Position numbers and translations under genes: made by a program
In this document: piece after piece, positions 44,068 through 53,571 of the stretch
How the letters are laid out: every line of letters begins with the position of its first letter
How positions within the stretch are numbered: the stretch's first letter is position 1
Notes under the pieces: model-generated
The model's input: the letters and a program-made list of their open reading frames with translations, nothing else
Told to the model about the DNA's origin: nothing
The model's database searches: none
From: an uncultured Pelagibacteraceae bacterium
GTDB lineage: Bacteria; Pseudomonadota; Alphaproteobacteria; Pelagibacterales; Pelagibacteraceae
DNA: 64,000 nucleotides
Direction: 5' to 3'
NCBI GenBank assembly: GCA_902583585.1
Contig: CACHWN010000005.1
Location: 23,248 to 87,247 of the forward strand

Positions 44068-45510
44068 TTACTCATTGTAGCCTTTTAAAGACTTTGCATC
44101 TTTTTTTTCAACAATAATAGATTTTACGTCATCCCAAAATTGTTTGGCGCCATATTCTTCATACCCTTGTAGAGTTCCTTTATCTATACAATTTTCTCCA
44201 AACCATTTTTTTTGATCTGTTTTATATCCTTGTTTTTCTCCATTCCATTCTTTTGATCCATCTCTTTTTTTAATAACTTGATGAAGATTAGATTTATAAT
44301 TTAATGAACAAGTTGGAAGCGCGTGTGCGCTTTCGGTATCATATCTTGAAGGTGGATACATTCTACTTTCAAAATGATGTCCGCCTGAATAAGTTAGAAG
44401 ATGTAAGTTAGGATTGTTTGAGGAGTCTTTTAAATTTTTACAGACCCACGGAGGTGTTGATTCATCTTGCTGCCCATTTATTGCAAACATTTCAATCTTA
44501 TCACTATAATTAACTTCTGATATATCTGGACAAGCGGCATTAATCATAAATCCTTTAGTAATTAAATTCATCGAAGGGTATTTATCCCTAAAATCTTGCC
44601 AACCTGCTTTAAATATAGCTAATGATCCAGTTGAGGATCCAATTAAAATTACTTCTTTAGTTTTTCCGTAAAGTTTTGTGACTTCATTTATAGTAGCTAT
44701 AGCATCATAAAGAATCATAGAGCTTGTGTATGATCCAGTAAACTTTTTTTGATACCTTGGTTCAGCTCCATACACTATTGCAGTTGCGAATCCATGTTTG
44801 CTTACTTGCTTTTCGTAATAAATCTCATCATCCATGTTGGGGGTGCTTGAAGGAACTATAATTATTAGTCCATTTGAAATTGACTCAAGATTTCTTAACT
44901 CTACTCTTACTTTTTGATCCTTACCTTTGTTATTTAATAAAGTTAGATCATCATTAGTATTTTTTGAATTTATCGATATATCTGTTACTTTCCTATTATC
45001 TTTCGAAACAATTTTTTTTGGAACATCTCCAACTCTTTTAAAATTAATAACACAAGGAACATAATCACTGTCTCCTTTATATTTTCTTTTCATTTTTAGA
45101 TTCCCGTATTTTTTATCTCCATAATACTGTGATTTACCTCCTACCTTTCTTTTAAATTGATAAACAAAATATTTTTTTTCATCATCATTCAAATTACCTC
45201 TGATGATGCTTTTATTACCACGTCTTTCACCTTTAATATAAATTTTACCTTTATCATCAACTCTTGATTTTTTTTCATCTATAGTCCATCTACCAGCTCC
45301 GCCCCTATCATTTGTTACCATTCCCTCTTTAATTATGAATTGACTTCCATCATAAGCGTTACTATTTTTACTCCCCCTACAATAATCGCTAAATGTATAT
45401 ACCCCATCATACTTTGACGAAGGTTTGCCTGTTGCAAAAACAGGACTTATTAAAAATAAAGAAATTAAAATAATAAAATTATTTTTTATATTTTTTAATA
45501 TTCTCAACAT
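44068..45510 (-). CDS. Secreted alpha/beta hydrolase-fold protein with novel N-terminal domain
   Basis: 480 residues. The signal peptide spans about 1-26 (ending V-F-A). Residues 30-165 are a lysine- and glycine-rich domain of unknown family beginning Y-D-G-V-Y-T-F. The C-terminal part is hydrolase-like: nucleophile elbow G-S-S-T-G-S near residue 292, N-G-Q-Q-D-E-S-T (acid position) near 348, and S-G-G-H-H-F (His) near 376. The start overlaps the gamma-carbonic anhydrase gene by 32 nt. Probably periplasmic; substrate unknown. Confidence 0.7.
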   Translation of the reverse strand: MLRILKNIKNNFIILISLFLISPVFATGKPSSKYDGVYTFSDYCRGSKNSNAYDGSQFIIKEGMVTNDRGGAGRWTIDEKKSRVDDKGKIYIKGERRGNKSIIRGNLNDDEKKYFVYQFKRKVGGKSQYYGDKKYGNLKMKRKYKGDSDYVPCVINFKRVGDVPKKIVSKDNRKVTDISINSKNTNDDLTLLNNKGKDQKVRVELRNLESISNGLIIIVPSSTPNMDDEIYYEKQVSKHGFATAIVYGAEPRYQKKFTGSYTSSMILYDAIATINEVTKLYGKTKEVILIGSSTGSLAIFKAGWQDFRDKYPSMNLITKGFMINAACPDISEVNYSDKIEMFAINGQQDESTPPWVCKNLKDSSNNPNLHLLTYSGGHHFESRMYPPSRYDTESAHALPTCSLNYKSNLHQVIKKRDGSKEWNGEKQGYKTDQKKWFGENCIDKGTLQGYEEYGAKQFWDDVKSIIVEKKDAKSLKGYNE

Positions 45511-45982
45511 AATCTCTAGCGTTTTCTTTGATATGTTTTATTTCTTCATCTGTAACTTGCCTAACAACTTTACCTGGGCTTCCTAAGACAAGTGATCTGT
45601 CTGGAATAACTTTATTTTCTGTCACTAATGAGTTTGCTCCGATGATACAATTTTTTCCAATCTTTGCTTTGTTTAAAATAGTTGAACCTATTCCTATAAT
45701 ACAATCATCTGAAATTTCACAACCGTGAAGCATAACCATATGACCTACTGTAACTCCTTTTCCTATAATAGTTGGACATCCTGGGTCTGTGTGTATTACG
45801 CTACCATCTTGAATATTCGAACCTTCGCCTATAATAATTGGTTCTAAATCACCTCTTAAAGTTGCATTGAACCAAATATTAGAATTCTTTTTTAATTCTA
45901 CTCTGCCAATGATTACTGCATTAGAAGCTACCCAGCTTTCTGGATCCATTTTAGGAGTGTGACCGTTAACATCGTAAATCAT
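45479..45982 (-). CDS. Gamma-carbonic anhydrase family protein
   Basis: 167 residues of left-handed beta-helix. The three metal-binding His positions of the gamma class are seen as V-I-H-T-D, V-G-H-M-V and L-H-G-C, with the hexapeptide repeats around them (I-G-E-G-S-N-I-Q-D-G-S). Members include CamH-like enzymes and inactive YrdA/PaaY-type acyltransferase relatives, so activity is uncertain. It diverges from the thioredoxin-fold gene by 41 bp and overlaps the following hydrolase. Confidence 0.87.
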   Translation of the reverse strand: MIYDVNGHTPKMDPESWVASNAVIIGRVELKKNSNIWFNATLRGDLEPIIIGEGSNIQDGSVIHTDPGCPTIIGKGVTVGHMVMLHGCEISDDCIIGIGSTILNKAKIGKNCIIGANSLVTENKVIPDRSLVLGSPGKVVRQVTDEEIKHIKENARDYVENIKKYKK

Positions 45983-46023
45983 AAATTTGCTGTAATGTAT
46001 TATTAATTATCTTATAATATATT

Positions 46024-46581
46024 ATGGCTTTAACAAAAACACCAGTTTGCGATTTTGGAAAAAAAGCTGAGGATTTCAAACTAAAATCAATAGAAAATAA
46101 ACTAATTTCTTTAAATGATGTGAAAGGTGAAAAAGCAACACTGATAATGTTCATTTGTAATCACTGTCCTTACGTGAAAGCGATTGTTCGTGATTTAGCA
46201 AAAGATTGTAATGAATTAAGAAAAGATGGGATTAACTCTGTTGCAATCATGTCTAATGATACTAAAAATTATCCTGAAGACTCGTTCGATAACATGATTA
46301 AATTTGCAAAAATAAATAATTTTGGTGAGATAAATTATTTAATTGATGAAACACAAGAAATTGCAAAAAAATACGGTGCTGTTTGTACACCTGATTTCTT
46401 TGGATACAATAAAGAATTAAAGCTTCAGTATCGAGGAAGATTTAGGGAACTTAAAGATTTAAAACCTGTTTCAGGCGGAGATAGTGATTTAAAAATAGCA
46501 ATGAAAATGATTTCTGAAACACAAGTCGGTCCTAAGAATCAAACTCCTAGTATGGGATGTAATATAAAGTGGTTTAATTAA
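46024..46581 (+). CDS. Thioredoxin-fold peroxiredoxin-like protein
   Basis: 185 residues of the AhpC/TSA-redoxin type. P-V-C-D-F-G-K-K-A-E-D-F-K-L opens it. The redox centre F-I-C-N-H-C-P-Y-V near residue 40 is the C-x-x-C form found in a common bacterial thioredoxin-like family. Y-G-A-V-C-T-P-D-F-F with a cis-Pro-type context is near 120. Its role is likely peroxide or disulfide handling. It overlaps the glycosyltransferase by 1 nt (TAATG). Confidence 0.84.
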   Translation: MALTKTPVCDFGKKAEDFKLKSIENKLISLNDVKGEKATLIMFICNHCPYVKAIVRDLAKDCNELRKDGINSVAIMSNDTKNYPEDSFDNMIKFAKINNFGEINYLIDETQEIAKKYGAVCTPDFFGYNKELKLQYRGRFRELKDLKPVSGGDSDLKIAMKMISETQVGPKNQTPSMGCNIKWFN

Positions 46582-47666
46582 TGTTTTTAGTATCTACAAG
46601 AAATTTTCCTCCTGAACTTGGTGGAATGCAGAACCTAATGGAGGGTTTATCTAACGCTCTTACAAATCATGGTCCAGTCAAGGTTTTTGCGGACAACCAT
46701 GAGGATGCTATTCAATATGATCAAAATTCGAAATTAAATATAGAAAGAATTTCAGGTTTTAAAATATTTAGAAAGTATAGAAAAGCTAATTTAGTAAAAG
46801 ATTTTATTAAACAAAATCAAATACGTGCATGTTTTTTTGATCATTGGAAAAGTATTGAAAATATTGATTTAGAAATCCTCAGGAAAACAAAATCTTTTTG
46901 CTTAATTCACTCTAAGGAAATAAATCATCCTGTTGGTTCTTCTTTAAATAAAAGAGTTTTAAAATCTTTAGGAAAAGCAGATTTTGTAATTGCAAATTCA
47001 AAATTTACTAAAGAATTAGGTTTTAAACTTGGAATAAAAGACATTCATGTCATCAATCCTGGTTGTAACTATCCTATTGATGTTAGTGAAACAGCAAAAC
47101 AATTTTCCAAAAATATTTATGCTAATGCATCACCAAAGTTAATTACTATTTCTAGATTAGATGGGCGTAAAAGCCATCAAAATATTTTAATGTCAATTAA
47201 AAATCTTTTACCAAAATTTCCAAATTTAAAATATGTATCAATTGGTGATGGGGATGAAAGAAAAAATCTTGAGAAATTAAGAAAAGAATTAGGTTTAGAA
47301 AAAAATGTCGAATTAATTTTTAGCTCTACAGAACAAGAAAAAGTTGGTTTACTTGAACAATCAGATGTATTCGTAATGCCCTCGGTTGTTTATAAAAAAT
47401 CGGTTGAGGGATTTGGTATTACTTATATTGAAGCTGCATCTTACGGGAAGCCGTCGATTGGAGGAATATATGGCGGTGAGGGAGATGCAATAAAATCTGG
47501 TGTAACAGGATATCTTTGTAATGGTAACGACTTAAATGCTATTTACGATACTCTTTTAAAAATCTTATCAAATGAAAAATATAAAGAACTCGGTGATAAT
47601 GCTTTTGAATTTTCCAAAGGCTTTGCTTGGAATAAAATTATCAAGAATTACATTAATTTAATTTAG
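46581..47666 (+). CDS. Glycosyltransferase family 4
   Basis: 361 residues of GT-B fold. The N-terminus has F-P-P-E-L-G-G-M-Q. The C-terminal half shows L-I-T-I-S-R-L-D-G-R-K, I-G-D-G-D-E-R, and the E-x7-E donor motif as E-G-F-G-I-T-Y-I-E-A near residue 275. It uses a nucleotide-sugar donor for surface glycans. Its end overlaps the convergent GT9 gene by 14 nt. Confidence 0.9.
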   Translation: MFLVSTRNFPPELGGMQNLMEGLSNALTNHGPVKVFADNHEDAIQYDQNSKLNIERISGFKIFRKYRKANLVKDFIKQNQIRACFFDHWKSIENIDLEILRKTKSFCLIHSKEINHPVGSSLNKRVLKSLGKADFVIANSKFTKELGFKLGIKDIHVINPGCNYPIDVSETAKQFSKNIYANASPKLITISRLDGRKSHQNILMSIKNLLPKFPNLKYVSIGDGDERKNLEKLRKELGLEKNVELIFSSTEQEKVGLLEQSDVFVMPSVVYKKSVEGFGITYIEAASYGKPSIGGIYGGEGDAIKSGVTGYLCNGNDLNAIYDTLLKILSNEKYKELGDNAFEFSKGFAWNKIIKNYINLI

Positions 47667-48585
47667 ATTTTACTTTTTCTATAACGGTTTCGACCGTTAA
47701 ATTATTTAGATTTTCAACACTAATTGCTTTAAAATTAAAATTTTCAATACTAACTTTTTTCGCAGTTGTGTGACTTCCAAAAAGTACAATTCCTGCTTTA
47801 TCTAAATGTGAAGCTATATGAGCGGGTCCTGTATCATTTGCAATGATAAATTTAGCGTTACTTATTAAAGATACTAAAGTTTTAATATTAATTGGCTGAT
47901 TATTATCTAAAACTACTTTAGCATTCATCTCGTTAGCTTCATTTATTTCGTCTGGTCCTGGAGCTAACAGAATTGGATATTTATTTTTATAATCTTGTTT
48001 TAATCGTAATATTAAATCTTTGAAAAAAGGCCATTTTTTTTTTGGAAGTTTTTTTGAACAAAAAGGAAATAATAAAATGTAGTCATTATTTGCATATTGT
48101 TTTTTTAACCTGGAGATATCTGATATAGCCCAATTCAAGTCTATATTTTTTACAAATTCAGTTTGAATGCCACTTTTTTTTAATTGAATTTCCATTCTGT
48201 CAAGAACAGGATCTTTGTCGAAATCACTCTTTTTTTGACCTGGCTCTAAGGAGGTTTCAGTGGATGACCATTCAACGTTTTTTAAAATAAATCTTTTATA
48301 AAATTTAGTTCTGCTTGAGTTTTGCAAATCAAAGATTTTTGTAAAATTATATTTTATAAGATTTTTTTTCAAATTATTTAAATAGAATAAATTCCATCTA
48401 GGCAACCTTTTATCTATTATTACGCCATCTAAATAAGGGCATTCTGACATAAAGATAGCGTAAGGCTGAGCTGTAAGTAAAAAAACTTTTCTATTTTTGT
48501 AAAAATTTTTTATATCTTTTATAGCTCCATTTGCTTGGATTAAATCACCTAAGGAACCATGTTTTATTATTAATATATTTGACAT
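47653..48585 (-). CDS. Glycosyltransferase family 9 (heptosyltransferase-like)
   Basis: 310 residues, second GT9 gene in the window. I-I-K-H-G-S-L-G-D-L-I-Q-A at residues 5-17 is the typical heptosyltransferase start. I-A-N-D-T-G-P-A-H-I-A-S near 248 with V-L-F-G-S-H-T is the nucleotide-sugar site. It probably adds a lipopolysaccharide core sugar. Convergent with the GT4 gene; divergent from the small coiled-coil gene by 46 bp. Confidence 0.88.
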   Translation of the reverse strand: MSNILIIKHGSLGDLIQANGAIKDIKNFYKNRKVFLLTAQPYAIFMSECPYLDGVIIDKRLPRWNLFYLNNLKKNLIKYNFTKIFDLQNSSRTKFYKRFILKNVEWSSTETSLEPGQKKSDFDKDPVLDRMEIQLKKSGIQTEFVKNIDLNWAISDISRLKKQYANNDYILLFPFCSKKLPKKKWPFFKDLILRLKQDYKNKYPILLAPGPDEINEANEMNAKVVLDNNQPINIKTLVSLISNAKFIIANDTGPAHIASHLDKAGIVLFGSHTTAKKVSIENFNFKAISVENLNNLTVETVIEKVKSKLN

Positions 48586-48631
48586 TATTATTTCGAAGTA
48601 TATTTAATGATTAATATAGTCAAATATTAAT

Positions 48632-49027
48632 ATGGACAAGAAAATGGACAAAATATTGGCAGAAATCTCAGCTGGCGAATTAATAGATAAAATTACCATT
48701 TTAGAAATTAAAGAAGAAAAAATAAGTAATAAAGAAAAATTAGTAGAGGTGAGAAAAGAACTGAGTTCATTAAATGAAACTTTAAAAAAGTCGATTAATG
48801 ACGAAAGTAAAATAATTAACTTTAAGAACGATCTTAAAAAAATAAATTTAAAACTTTGGGATATAGAGGATGGAAAAAGGTCAGCTGAGAAAAATAATAA
48901 ATTTGATGAAAAATTTATCGAACTTGCCAGAAGTGTTTATAAATTTAATGACGAAAGAGCAAAAATCAAATTAGCAATTAACAATGCTCTTGGATCAAAT
49001 ATAAAAGAAGTAAAATCCTACGAATAG
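48632..49027 (+). CDS. Small coiled-coil protein (DUF6165-like)
   Basis: 131 residues, mostly charged helix. The opening A-E-I-S-A-G-E-L-I-D-K-I-T-I-L-E-I-K resembles what I recall as the DUF6165 family, often found near glycosyltransferases. An in-frame ATG four codons downstream is an alternative start. The stop abuts the convergent amidase gene. Function unknown. Confidence 0.65.
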   Translation: MDKKMDKILAEISAGELIDKITILEIKEEKISNKEKLVEVRKELSSLNETLKKSINDESKIINFKNDLKKINLKLWDIEDGKRSAEKNNKFDEKFIELARSVYKFNDERAKIKLAINNALGSNIKEVKSYE

Positions 49028-49825
49028 TTAGTGACCCTTCAAGCTAGGTATTCTTATTCTAAGATTTTTTGATAGTTTTGGATTTACAGAAGCCGTGATC
49101 ACGCCCTCTGATTTCTTTAATTCTTTTAATATTTCTCCATCTGGAGAAATTATTAATGAGTGTCCAAAAGTTTTTCTTCCATTATAGTGTGTCCCTCCTT
49201 GTGCAGGAGCGAAGATATAACAAAAATTTTCTATAGCTCTAGCTCTTAATAAAGAATGCCAATGTTTTTTGCCGGTAGTCTCAGTAAAGGCAGATGGAAC
49301 AGTTAAAAATAATGATCCCGCCTTAGCCAGTTTTCTATATAGAATTGGAAATCTAAGGTCATAACAAATAGTTAGGCCAATCTTTCCCCAAGGTAAGTTG
49401 AAAGTCCTTACTTTGTTTCCTGGATTAAAACTCTTTGACTCAAAATATTTCTCTTTTTTACTTAACACAACGTCGTACATGTGAATTTTATCATAGTGAG
49501 TTCTTATTCTCCCGCTCTTATCAATTAAAACAGATCTGTTAACTAATTTATTTCTTGAAATCTTAATTATCAAAGATCCTATTAAAATCCATTTCTTATA
49601 TTTTTTTGCAAGTTTTTTAATTCCATTCAGATAAATATCATTTTGCATTGACGTACAAACTTTTAGCAATTCTTTTTTATTTAAAGAGAAATGTGACGAA
49701 ACTTCCGGAGTAATGATGAAATCAGTTTTTTGTTTTACTGCTTTAATAATAAGTTTTGATGTTTTATCTAAATTACTATGAATATTGTTATTTGATCTTA
49801 ATTGAATACAAGAAACACGAAACAT
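49028..49825 (-). CDS. Carbon-nitrogen hydrolase (Nit1-like amidase)
   Basis: 265 residues with the Glu-Lys-Cys triad: I-T-P-E-V near residue 40, H-Y-D-K-I-H-M near 112, and L-T-I-C-Y-D-L-R-F-P near 148. P-S-A-F-T-E-T-T-G and L-R-A-R-A-I-E-N plus A-P-A-Q-G-G-T-H fit the Nit1 group, which repairs deaminated glutathione. Position at the end of an operon with methylthioadenosine salvage genes also allows an omega-amidase or N-carbamoylputrescine amidase role. Overlaps speDE by 1 nt. Confidence 0.82.
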   Translation of the reverse strand: MFRVSCIQLRSNNNIHSNLDKTSKLIIKAVKQKTDFIITPEVSSHFSLNKKELLKVCTSMQNDIYLNGIKKLAKKYKKWILIGSLIIKISRNKLVNRSVLIDKSGRIRTHYDKIHMYDVVLSKKEKYFESKSFNPGNKVRTFNLPWGKIGLTICYDLRFPILYRKLAKAGSLFLTVPSAFTETTGKKHWHSLLRARAIENFCYIFAPAQGGTHYNGRKTFGHSLIISPDGEILKELKKSEGVITASVNPKLSKNLRIRIPSLKGH

Positions 49826-50865
49826 TACTTCATTATGGATGAGGCAAAATTCCAGTTACAGTCAAAACTAGGGATGTAAGCCCCGGATAATTTAACGTTT
49901 CCAAAGCTTTTTCCTAAAACCTTACACCAGTTATCAACTTGTTTAGGTTTTTTATCCTGACTTCCAACTTGAGCAGTTATCACGCCACCTTTTTTTAGAA
50001 TTCTTTTTAAACCCTTCATATTTTTTTTTGCTAAATCAATACAATATTGGTCATCGTTTAAATCTACAAAAATTTTATCGTATTTTGAGTCTTCTATTTC
50101 TTTTATACTTTTAAATGCATCTCCCCAGAATGTTTTAATTTTATTGCTTTTTTTAACTTTTGAGCAAACTTTAGGTAAGTGACGATAGCAAACATCTACT
50201 ATCTCAGGATCTAGTTCAAACCAATCGATGTAATTAGAATTATTCTCTAAACAAGCTCTGGCAACACCGCCGTCTCCTCCACCAATTATCGCAACATTAT
50301 TATTTTTTTTACTCAAATCATAACTGGATTTAAAAAAGTTTGAGCTATAAATTTTTTCATCTTTTTCAGCTACTTGAATTTCATGATCAATAAACAATGC
50401 ATGACCAAACTCTTCTAGGTCCATTATTTCAACAAATTGACCAACTTTAGAAGTGAATTTTTCTAAAACATCTTTGACCACATAAAATTTCTTTTGACCT
50501 GGGGTGCTATAAATATCGTCATAAAGACCTATGCTACTTCGATCAAAAGCATTGGTCACAACTCTTTGATGATCGATCTCTTTTCTTAAAATTTTAAGTG
50601 CAACTTTAGGGTTCACTTTTCCACATGTAAAAAAATCGAAGCTTATCACACCTCTTTCAGGGAAGGTGTGAAAGCTAAAATGGCTTTCTGACAATAAAGC
50701 AACTAAAGTAAATCCTTGTGGTTCAAATTTGTGGGAGGCAACATTTAATATTTCTACCTTTGCAGCTTTTGCTATTTTATAAATAACTTTTTCGTAAAAC
50801 TCGGGTGAATAGTCTTTTTTAACACCAAGAAAATCAATGGTAATGTGTTCACCAACTTTAATCAT
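49825..50865 (-). CDS. speDE: Fused S-adenosylmethionine decarboxylase-spermidine synthase
   Basis: 346 residues in two domains. Residues 1-120 are SpeD: the self-cleavage site E60-S61-H62 (pyruvoyl from Ser61), then S-F-H66-T-F-P-E and F-D-F-F-T-C81-G, positions offset by only two from Thermotoga SpeD. Residues about 125-346 are an aminopropyltransferase with I-I-G-G-G-D-G-G at 193-200 and E-L-D-P-E. SpeD-SpeE fusions of this type have been reported from Pelagibacter. One protein would turn SAM and putrescine into spermidine and methylthioadenosine, which MtnP of this operon removes. Confidence 0.93.
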   Translation of the reverse strand: MIKVGEHITIDFLGVKKDYSPEFYEKVIYKIAKAAKVEILNVASHKFEPQGFTLVALLSESHFSFHTFPERGVISFDFFTCGKVNPKVALKILRKEIDHQRVVTNAFDRSSIGLYDDIYSTPGQKKFYVVKDVLEKFTSKVGQFVEIMDLEEFGHALFIDHEIQVAEKDEKIYSSNFFKSSYDLSKKNNNVAIIGGGDGGVARACLENNSNYIDWFELDPEIVDVCYRHLPKVCSKVKKSNKIKTFWGDAFKSIKEIEDSKYDKIFVDLNDDQYCIDLAKKNMKGLKRILKKGGVITAQVGSQDKKPKQVDNWCKVLGKSFGNVKLSGAYIPSFDCNWNFASSIMK

Positions 50866-50870
50866 AAAAA

Positions 50871-51515
50871 TTACCCTTTTTTATAATTTTTAAATTTTCC
50901 TAAGACAATTTTTATTTCTTTTTTTGAAAGAATCTTAGGTATTCCAATTCTTAGGGCATTTATATATTGATGGCAAATATTTTCGATCTCTTGAGCAAGT
51001 TCAAAAGTCTTCTCTAAATTTTCTCCAAAAGCAACCTGACCGTGATTAGCAATCAAACATGCTGTTCTATTTTTTAACGCTTTAATAATATTTCTTGAAA
51101 GACTCTTTGTTCCAAAAGTTGCGTATTTACTGCACTTAATATCTTCCCCGCCTGCTACTGCAACCATGTAGTGAAAAGCTGGAATACTTTTTTGATGAGT
51201 AGAGACAGCTGTAGCACAAGTTGAGTGGGCATGAACTATGGCTTTAGCCTCTTTTTTATTCACATAAATATCTTGATGAAATCTCCACTCTGATGATGGT
51301 TTACCCTTTTTTTTATCATAAACACCTTTAAGAGAGACAAAGACGATGTCTTTTGTTTTTAAAGACGAATACTTTCTCCCCGATGGAGTTATATAAAAAC
51401 CATCAACACCTTTTTCTTTTGCTCTTGCAGAGATATTCCCTGATCTTAAAGCAGATAAATTAGTAATATTTAATTTTTTAGAATATTTTATTACTTCTGA
51501 CTTTAGCTTACTCAT
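50871..51515 (-). CDS. Class II aldolase (fuculose-phosphate type), possible methylthioribulose-1-phosphate aldolase
   Basis: 214 residues. G-N-I-S-A-R near residue 26, catalytic Glu in P-S-S-E-W-R-F-H near 74, zinc His pair H-A-H-S near 95, and third His in A-N-H-G-Q near 157. The sequence resembles the Ald2-like members that split 5-methylthioribulose-1-phosphate to DHAP and methylthioacetaldehyde. Lying with mtnP and mtnA supports that over fucose metabolism. The MtnB dehydratase belongs to the same superfamily and cannot be excluded from sequence alone. Confidence 0.82.
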   Translation of the reverse strand: MSKLKSEVIKYSKKLNITNLSALRSGNISARAKEKGVDGFYITPSGRKYSSLKTKDIVFVSLKGVYDKKKGKPSSEWRFHQDIYVNKKEAKAIVHAHSTCATAVSTHQKSIPAFHYMVAVAGGEDIKCSKYATFGTKSLSRNIIKALKNRTACLIANHGQVAFGENLEKTFELAQEIENICHQYINALRIGIPKILSKKEIKIVLGKFKNYKKG

Positions 51516-52441
51516 TAAATTCTGGAAGATATATAATCTAAGATTTTTGGATTATAATATTGAAAACAAGTAGCATGATCCATTCTGTGACCATCTTTAA
51601 CAGGCTCTTTTTCATTGGCATGTTCCTTAAAACATTTTTGACCGTTGATTGTATAGTCTTCTGAAATAATAATTCTTTCTAAACCAGGTATCTCATCAAG
51701 CCAGTCAGACAATAATCCCTCGTAACTATCTTTTGGATGTGTAAATGCAAGTAGAGGTAAATTTTTAGAACTTTTTATTTCCTCAATTTGTGACTGTCTA
51801 ACAAATGAGGGTCCTGGTTTTTTTTTTTTAAAACTTTCTAAAGCTGCTTCAGGGCCAACTTTTGCAGCTTTATATTTTTTTGAAATTTTACCAAAACAAG
51901 CTTGATTGAAAGAAATACCTCCGCCTGCTGCATTAGGATGTTTAGCAAAAAGCATTAATGTCATAAGACCGCCACAGGAATGCCCGGTGACTATTATTTG
52001 TTTTTTTGGAACACCCATATTAACTAATTGCTCTATAAGTTTGATGTTTGCATCTACCCTTTTTTCTAGTTTATGTTTTCCTTTATAAGGTCCTACATAT
52101 TTTTTGTGCCATAGAGGGTATTTTTCTAACATTTGATCACCTTCTAAATGATTAGTGCAAAAATTGTACACCATTATTTCTTTACCTTTTACTTTTTCCC
52201 CAATAAGTGATGCCATATTTCTAACATTACCTATCCAAGTGCATTTATTTGTTTTTTTAGAGTCATTAGAGGACTGCCCGTGATTAAAAATAATAATTAT
52301 TTTATTTTCTGGTTCTGTAATTTCCAATTTATCTACTTTTGTGCTTATTGGTTTTTTTAAGAAGCCGCTTTTCTTTATATCATCGCTTCCAGCAAATGCT
52401 AAAGACGGAAAGATTATTAAAATAAATATAAATTTTTTCAC
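51515..52441 (-). CDS. Secreted alpha/beta hydrolase, 308 residues
   Basis: Signal peptide of about 17 residues (ending L-A-F-A). Nucleophile elbow T-G-H-S-C-G-G near residue 157, oxyanion-side loop I-F-N-H-G-Q-S-S near 53, H-P-K-D-S near 238, and a late His in R-M-D-H-A-T near 290. It is esterase/dienelactone-hydrolase-like with unknown substrate. It overlaps its neighbours by 1 nt on both sides within the salvage operon. No obvious pathway role. Confidence 0.72.
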   Translation of the reverse strand: MKKFIFILIIFPSLAFAGSDDIKKSGFLKKPISTKVDKLEITEPENKIIIIFNHGQSSNDSKKTNKCTWIGNVRNMASLIGEKVKGKEIMVYNFCTNHLEGDQMLEKYPLWHKKYVGPYKGKHKLEKRVDANIKLIEQLVNMGVPKKQIIVTGHSCGGLMTLMLFAKHPNAAGGGISFNQACFGKISKKYKAAKVGPEAALESFKKKKPGPSFVRQSQIEEIKSSKNLPLLAFTHPKDSYEGLLSDWLDEIPGLERIIISEDYTINGQKCFKEHANEKEPVKDGHRMDHATCFQYYNPKILDYISSRI

Positions 52442-53571
52442 TATAATAAATTATCTTTAAAGAAATTTACAAATTGAGGCATATAAGCATCAGCGTTATC
52501 TCCACCTATAGTAACTCCTTTAGAAATACATTTTTCTTTTTTCATAATCTTAAAACCAGATTTCCACGCTTTTCTTGGATTCTTTTGAGCCATTTCATAA
52601 AATGCTTCTACTGAAGGGTAAACTTTATGTTTATTTACCATCCACTCTACCCATGTAGGATTAGTAAATCGACCTTCGTTATCAACGTAAAAATCAGGAC
52701 ACTCATGAACGGTCATTGCCATTTTTTCTCTCCAAGGTTTTTTACCTGCATGCCATGCATGGTACCAACCTTCTTTAATATCAATTTTTACTTTTCCTGG
52801 CGGAGCTTTTATTCTTTCTGCGTGCTCTTTGCAAAACTTCGCTAAAGTATAATCATCTGCGCCACCATGCACTACAAGCATAGTTGTGTTAGATGTTAAC
52901 TCTGGTTCAGCAAAAAACCCTGCCATCCTACATTCTGCTGCTTCTGGAAGAATTGCATCAAAACCTTTTGTGCCTCCAAGGAACTTAGAAGTTAGTTTTA
53001 CATCTGCTAAGAAAAAAGAATTAGTTCCACCTCTTGAATGACCAGTTGTTCCAAATTTTCCATTAGATCTTGGATGAGATTGTAAAAGTTTTAAAGCCAT
53101 AAGTGCATCGATTGCACCATTTATAAGAGGAACTCTTGATTGATCCCTCCAAGTTTCTCTAGCGCCTCTTGGGCAAAAATTATCGATATACATAACACCT
53201 ATGCCCTCTTTCAGAAGATTTTGTGAAGCATGATATACAAAATCGTCCCAAACATAATCTCCGGGTCCTCCGCTACTGTGAGTATAAATTACTATAGGAA
53301 CTTTGCCTGTTCCTTCTGGCAATCGAAGATAACCAGTAATTTCAATAGGATTATTCAAATGACCATCTATCAAAACTGTTCTTTGGTCAAATCCAGTGTA
53401 TGAATTAAATTTGATAATTTCTCCCCCATCATAACCTTTTAATTTTGAGATGCCTTTAAGCATTGATAATTTCTTTCTACAATTCTCTTTGGAATTAAAT
53501 TGTGGAGATGAATGAGCTAAGAGGCTAGTTGAAAATAAAACTGCGAATAAAATTAATAATATTTTTTTCAT
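52441..53571 (-). CDS. Secreted dienelactone-hydrolase-like protein, 376 residues
   Basis: Signal peptide about 1-20. A full triad is readable: Ser in T-G-H-S-R-G-G near residue 180, Asp in H-G-G-A-D-D-Y near 245, and His in G-W-Y-H-A-W-H near 280. I-V-I-Y-T-H-S-S-G-G supplies the oxyanion loop. It belongs to the dienelactone hydrolase superfamily. Overlaps mtnA upstream by 4 nt and the second hydrolase by 1 nt. Probably periplasmic. Confidence 0.8.
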   Translation of the reverse strand: MKKILLILFAVLFSTSLLAHSSPQFNSKENCRKKLSMLKGISKLKGYDGGEIIKFNSYTGFDQRTVLIDGHLNNPIEITGYLRLPEGTGKVPIVIYTHSSGGPGDYVWDDFVYHASQNLLKEGIGVMYIDNFCPRGARETWRDQSRVPLINGAIDALMALKLLQSHPRSNGKFGTTGHSRGGTNSFFLADVKLTSKFLGGTKGFDAILPEAAECRMAGFFAEPELTSNTTMLVVHGGADDYTLAKFCKEHAERIKAPPGKVKIDIKEGWYHAWHAGKKPWREKMAMTVHECPDFYVDNEGRFTNPTWVEWMVNKHKVYPSVEAFYEMAQKNPRKAWKSGFKIMKKEKCISKGVTIGGDNADAYMPQFVNFFKDNLL

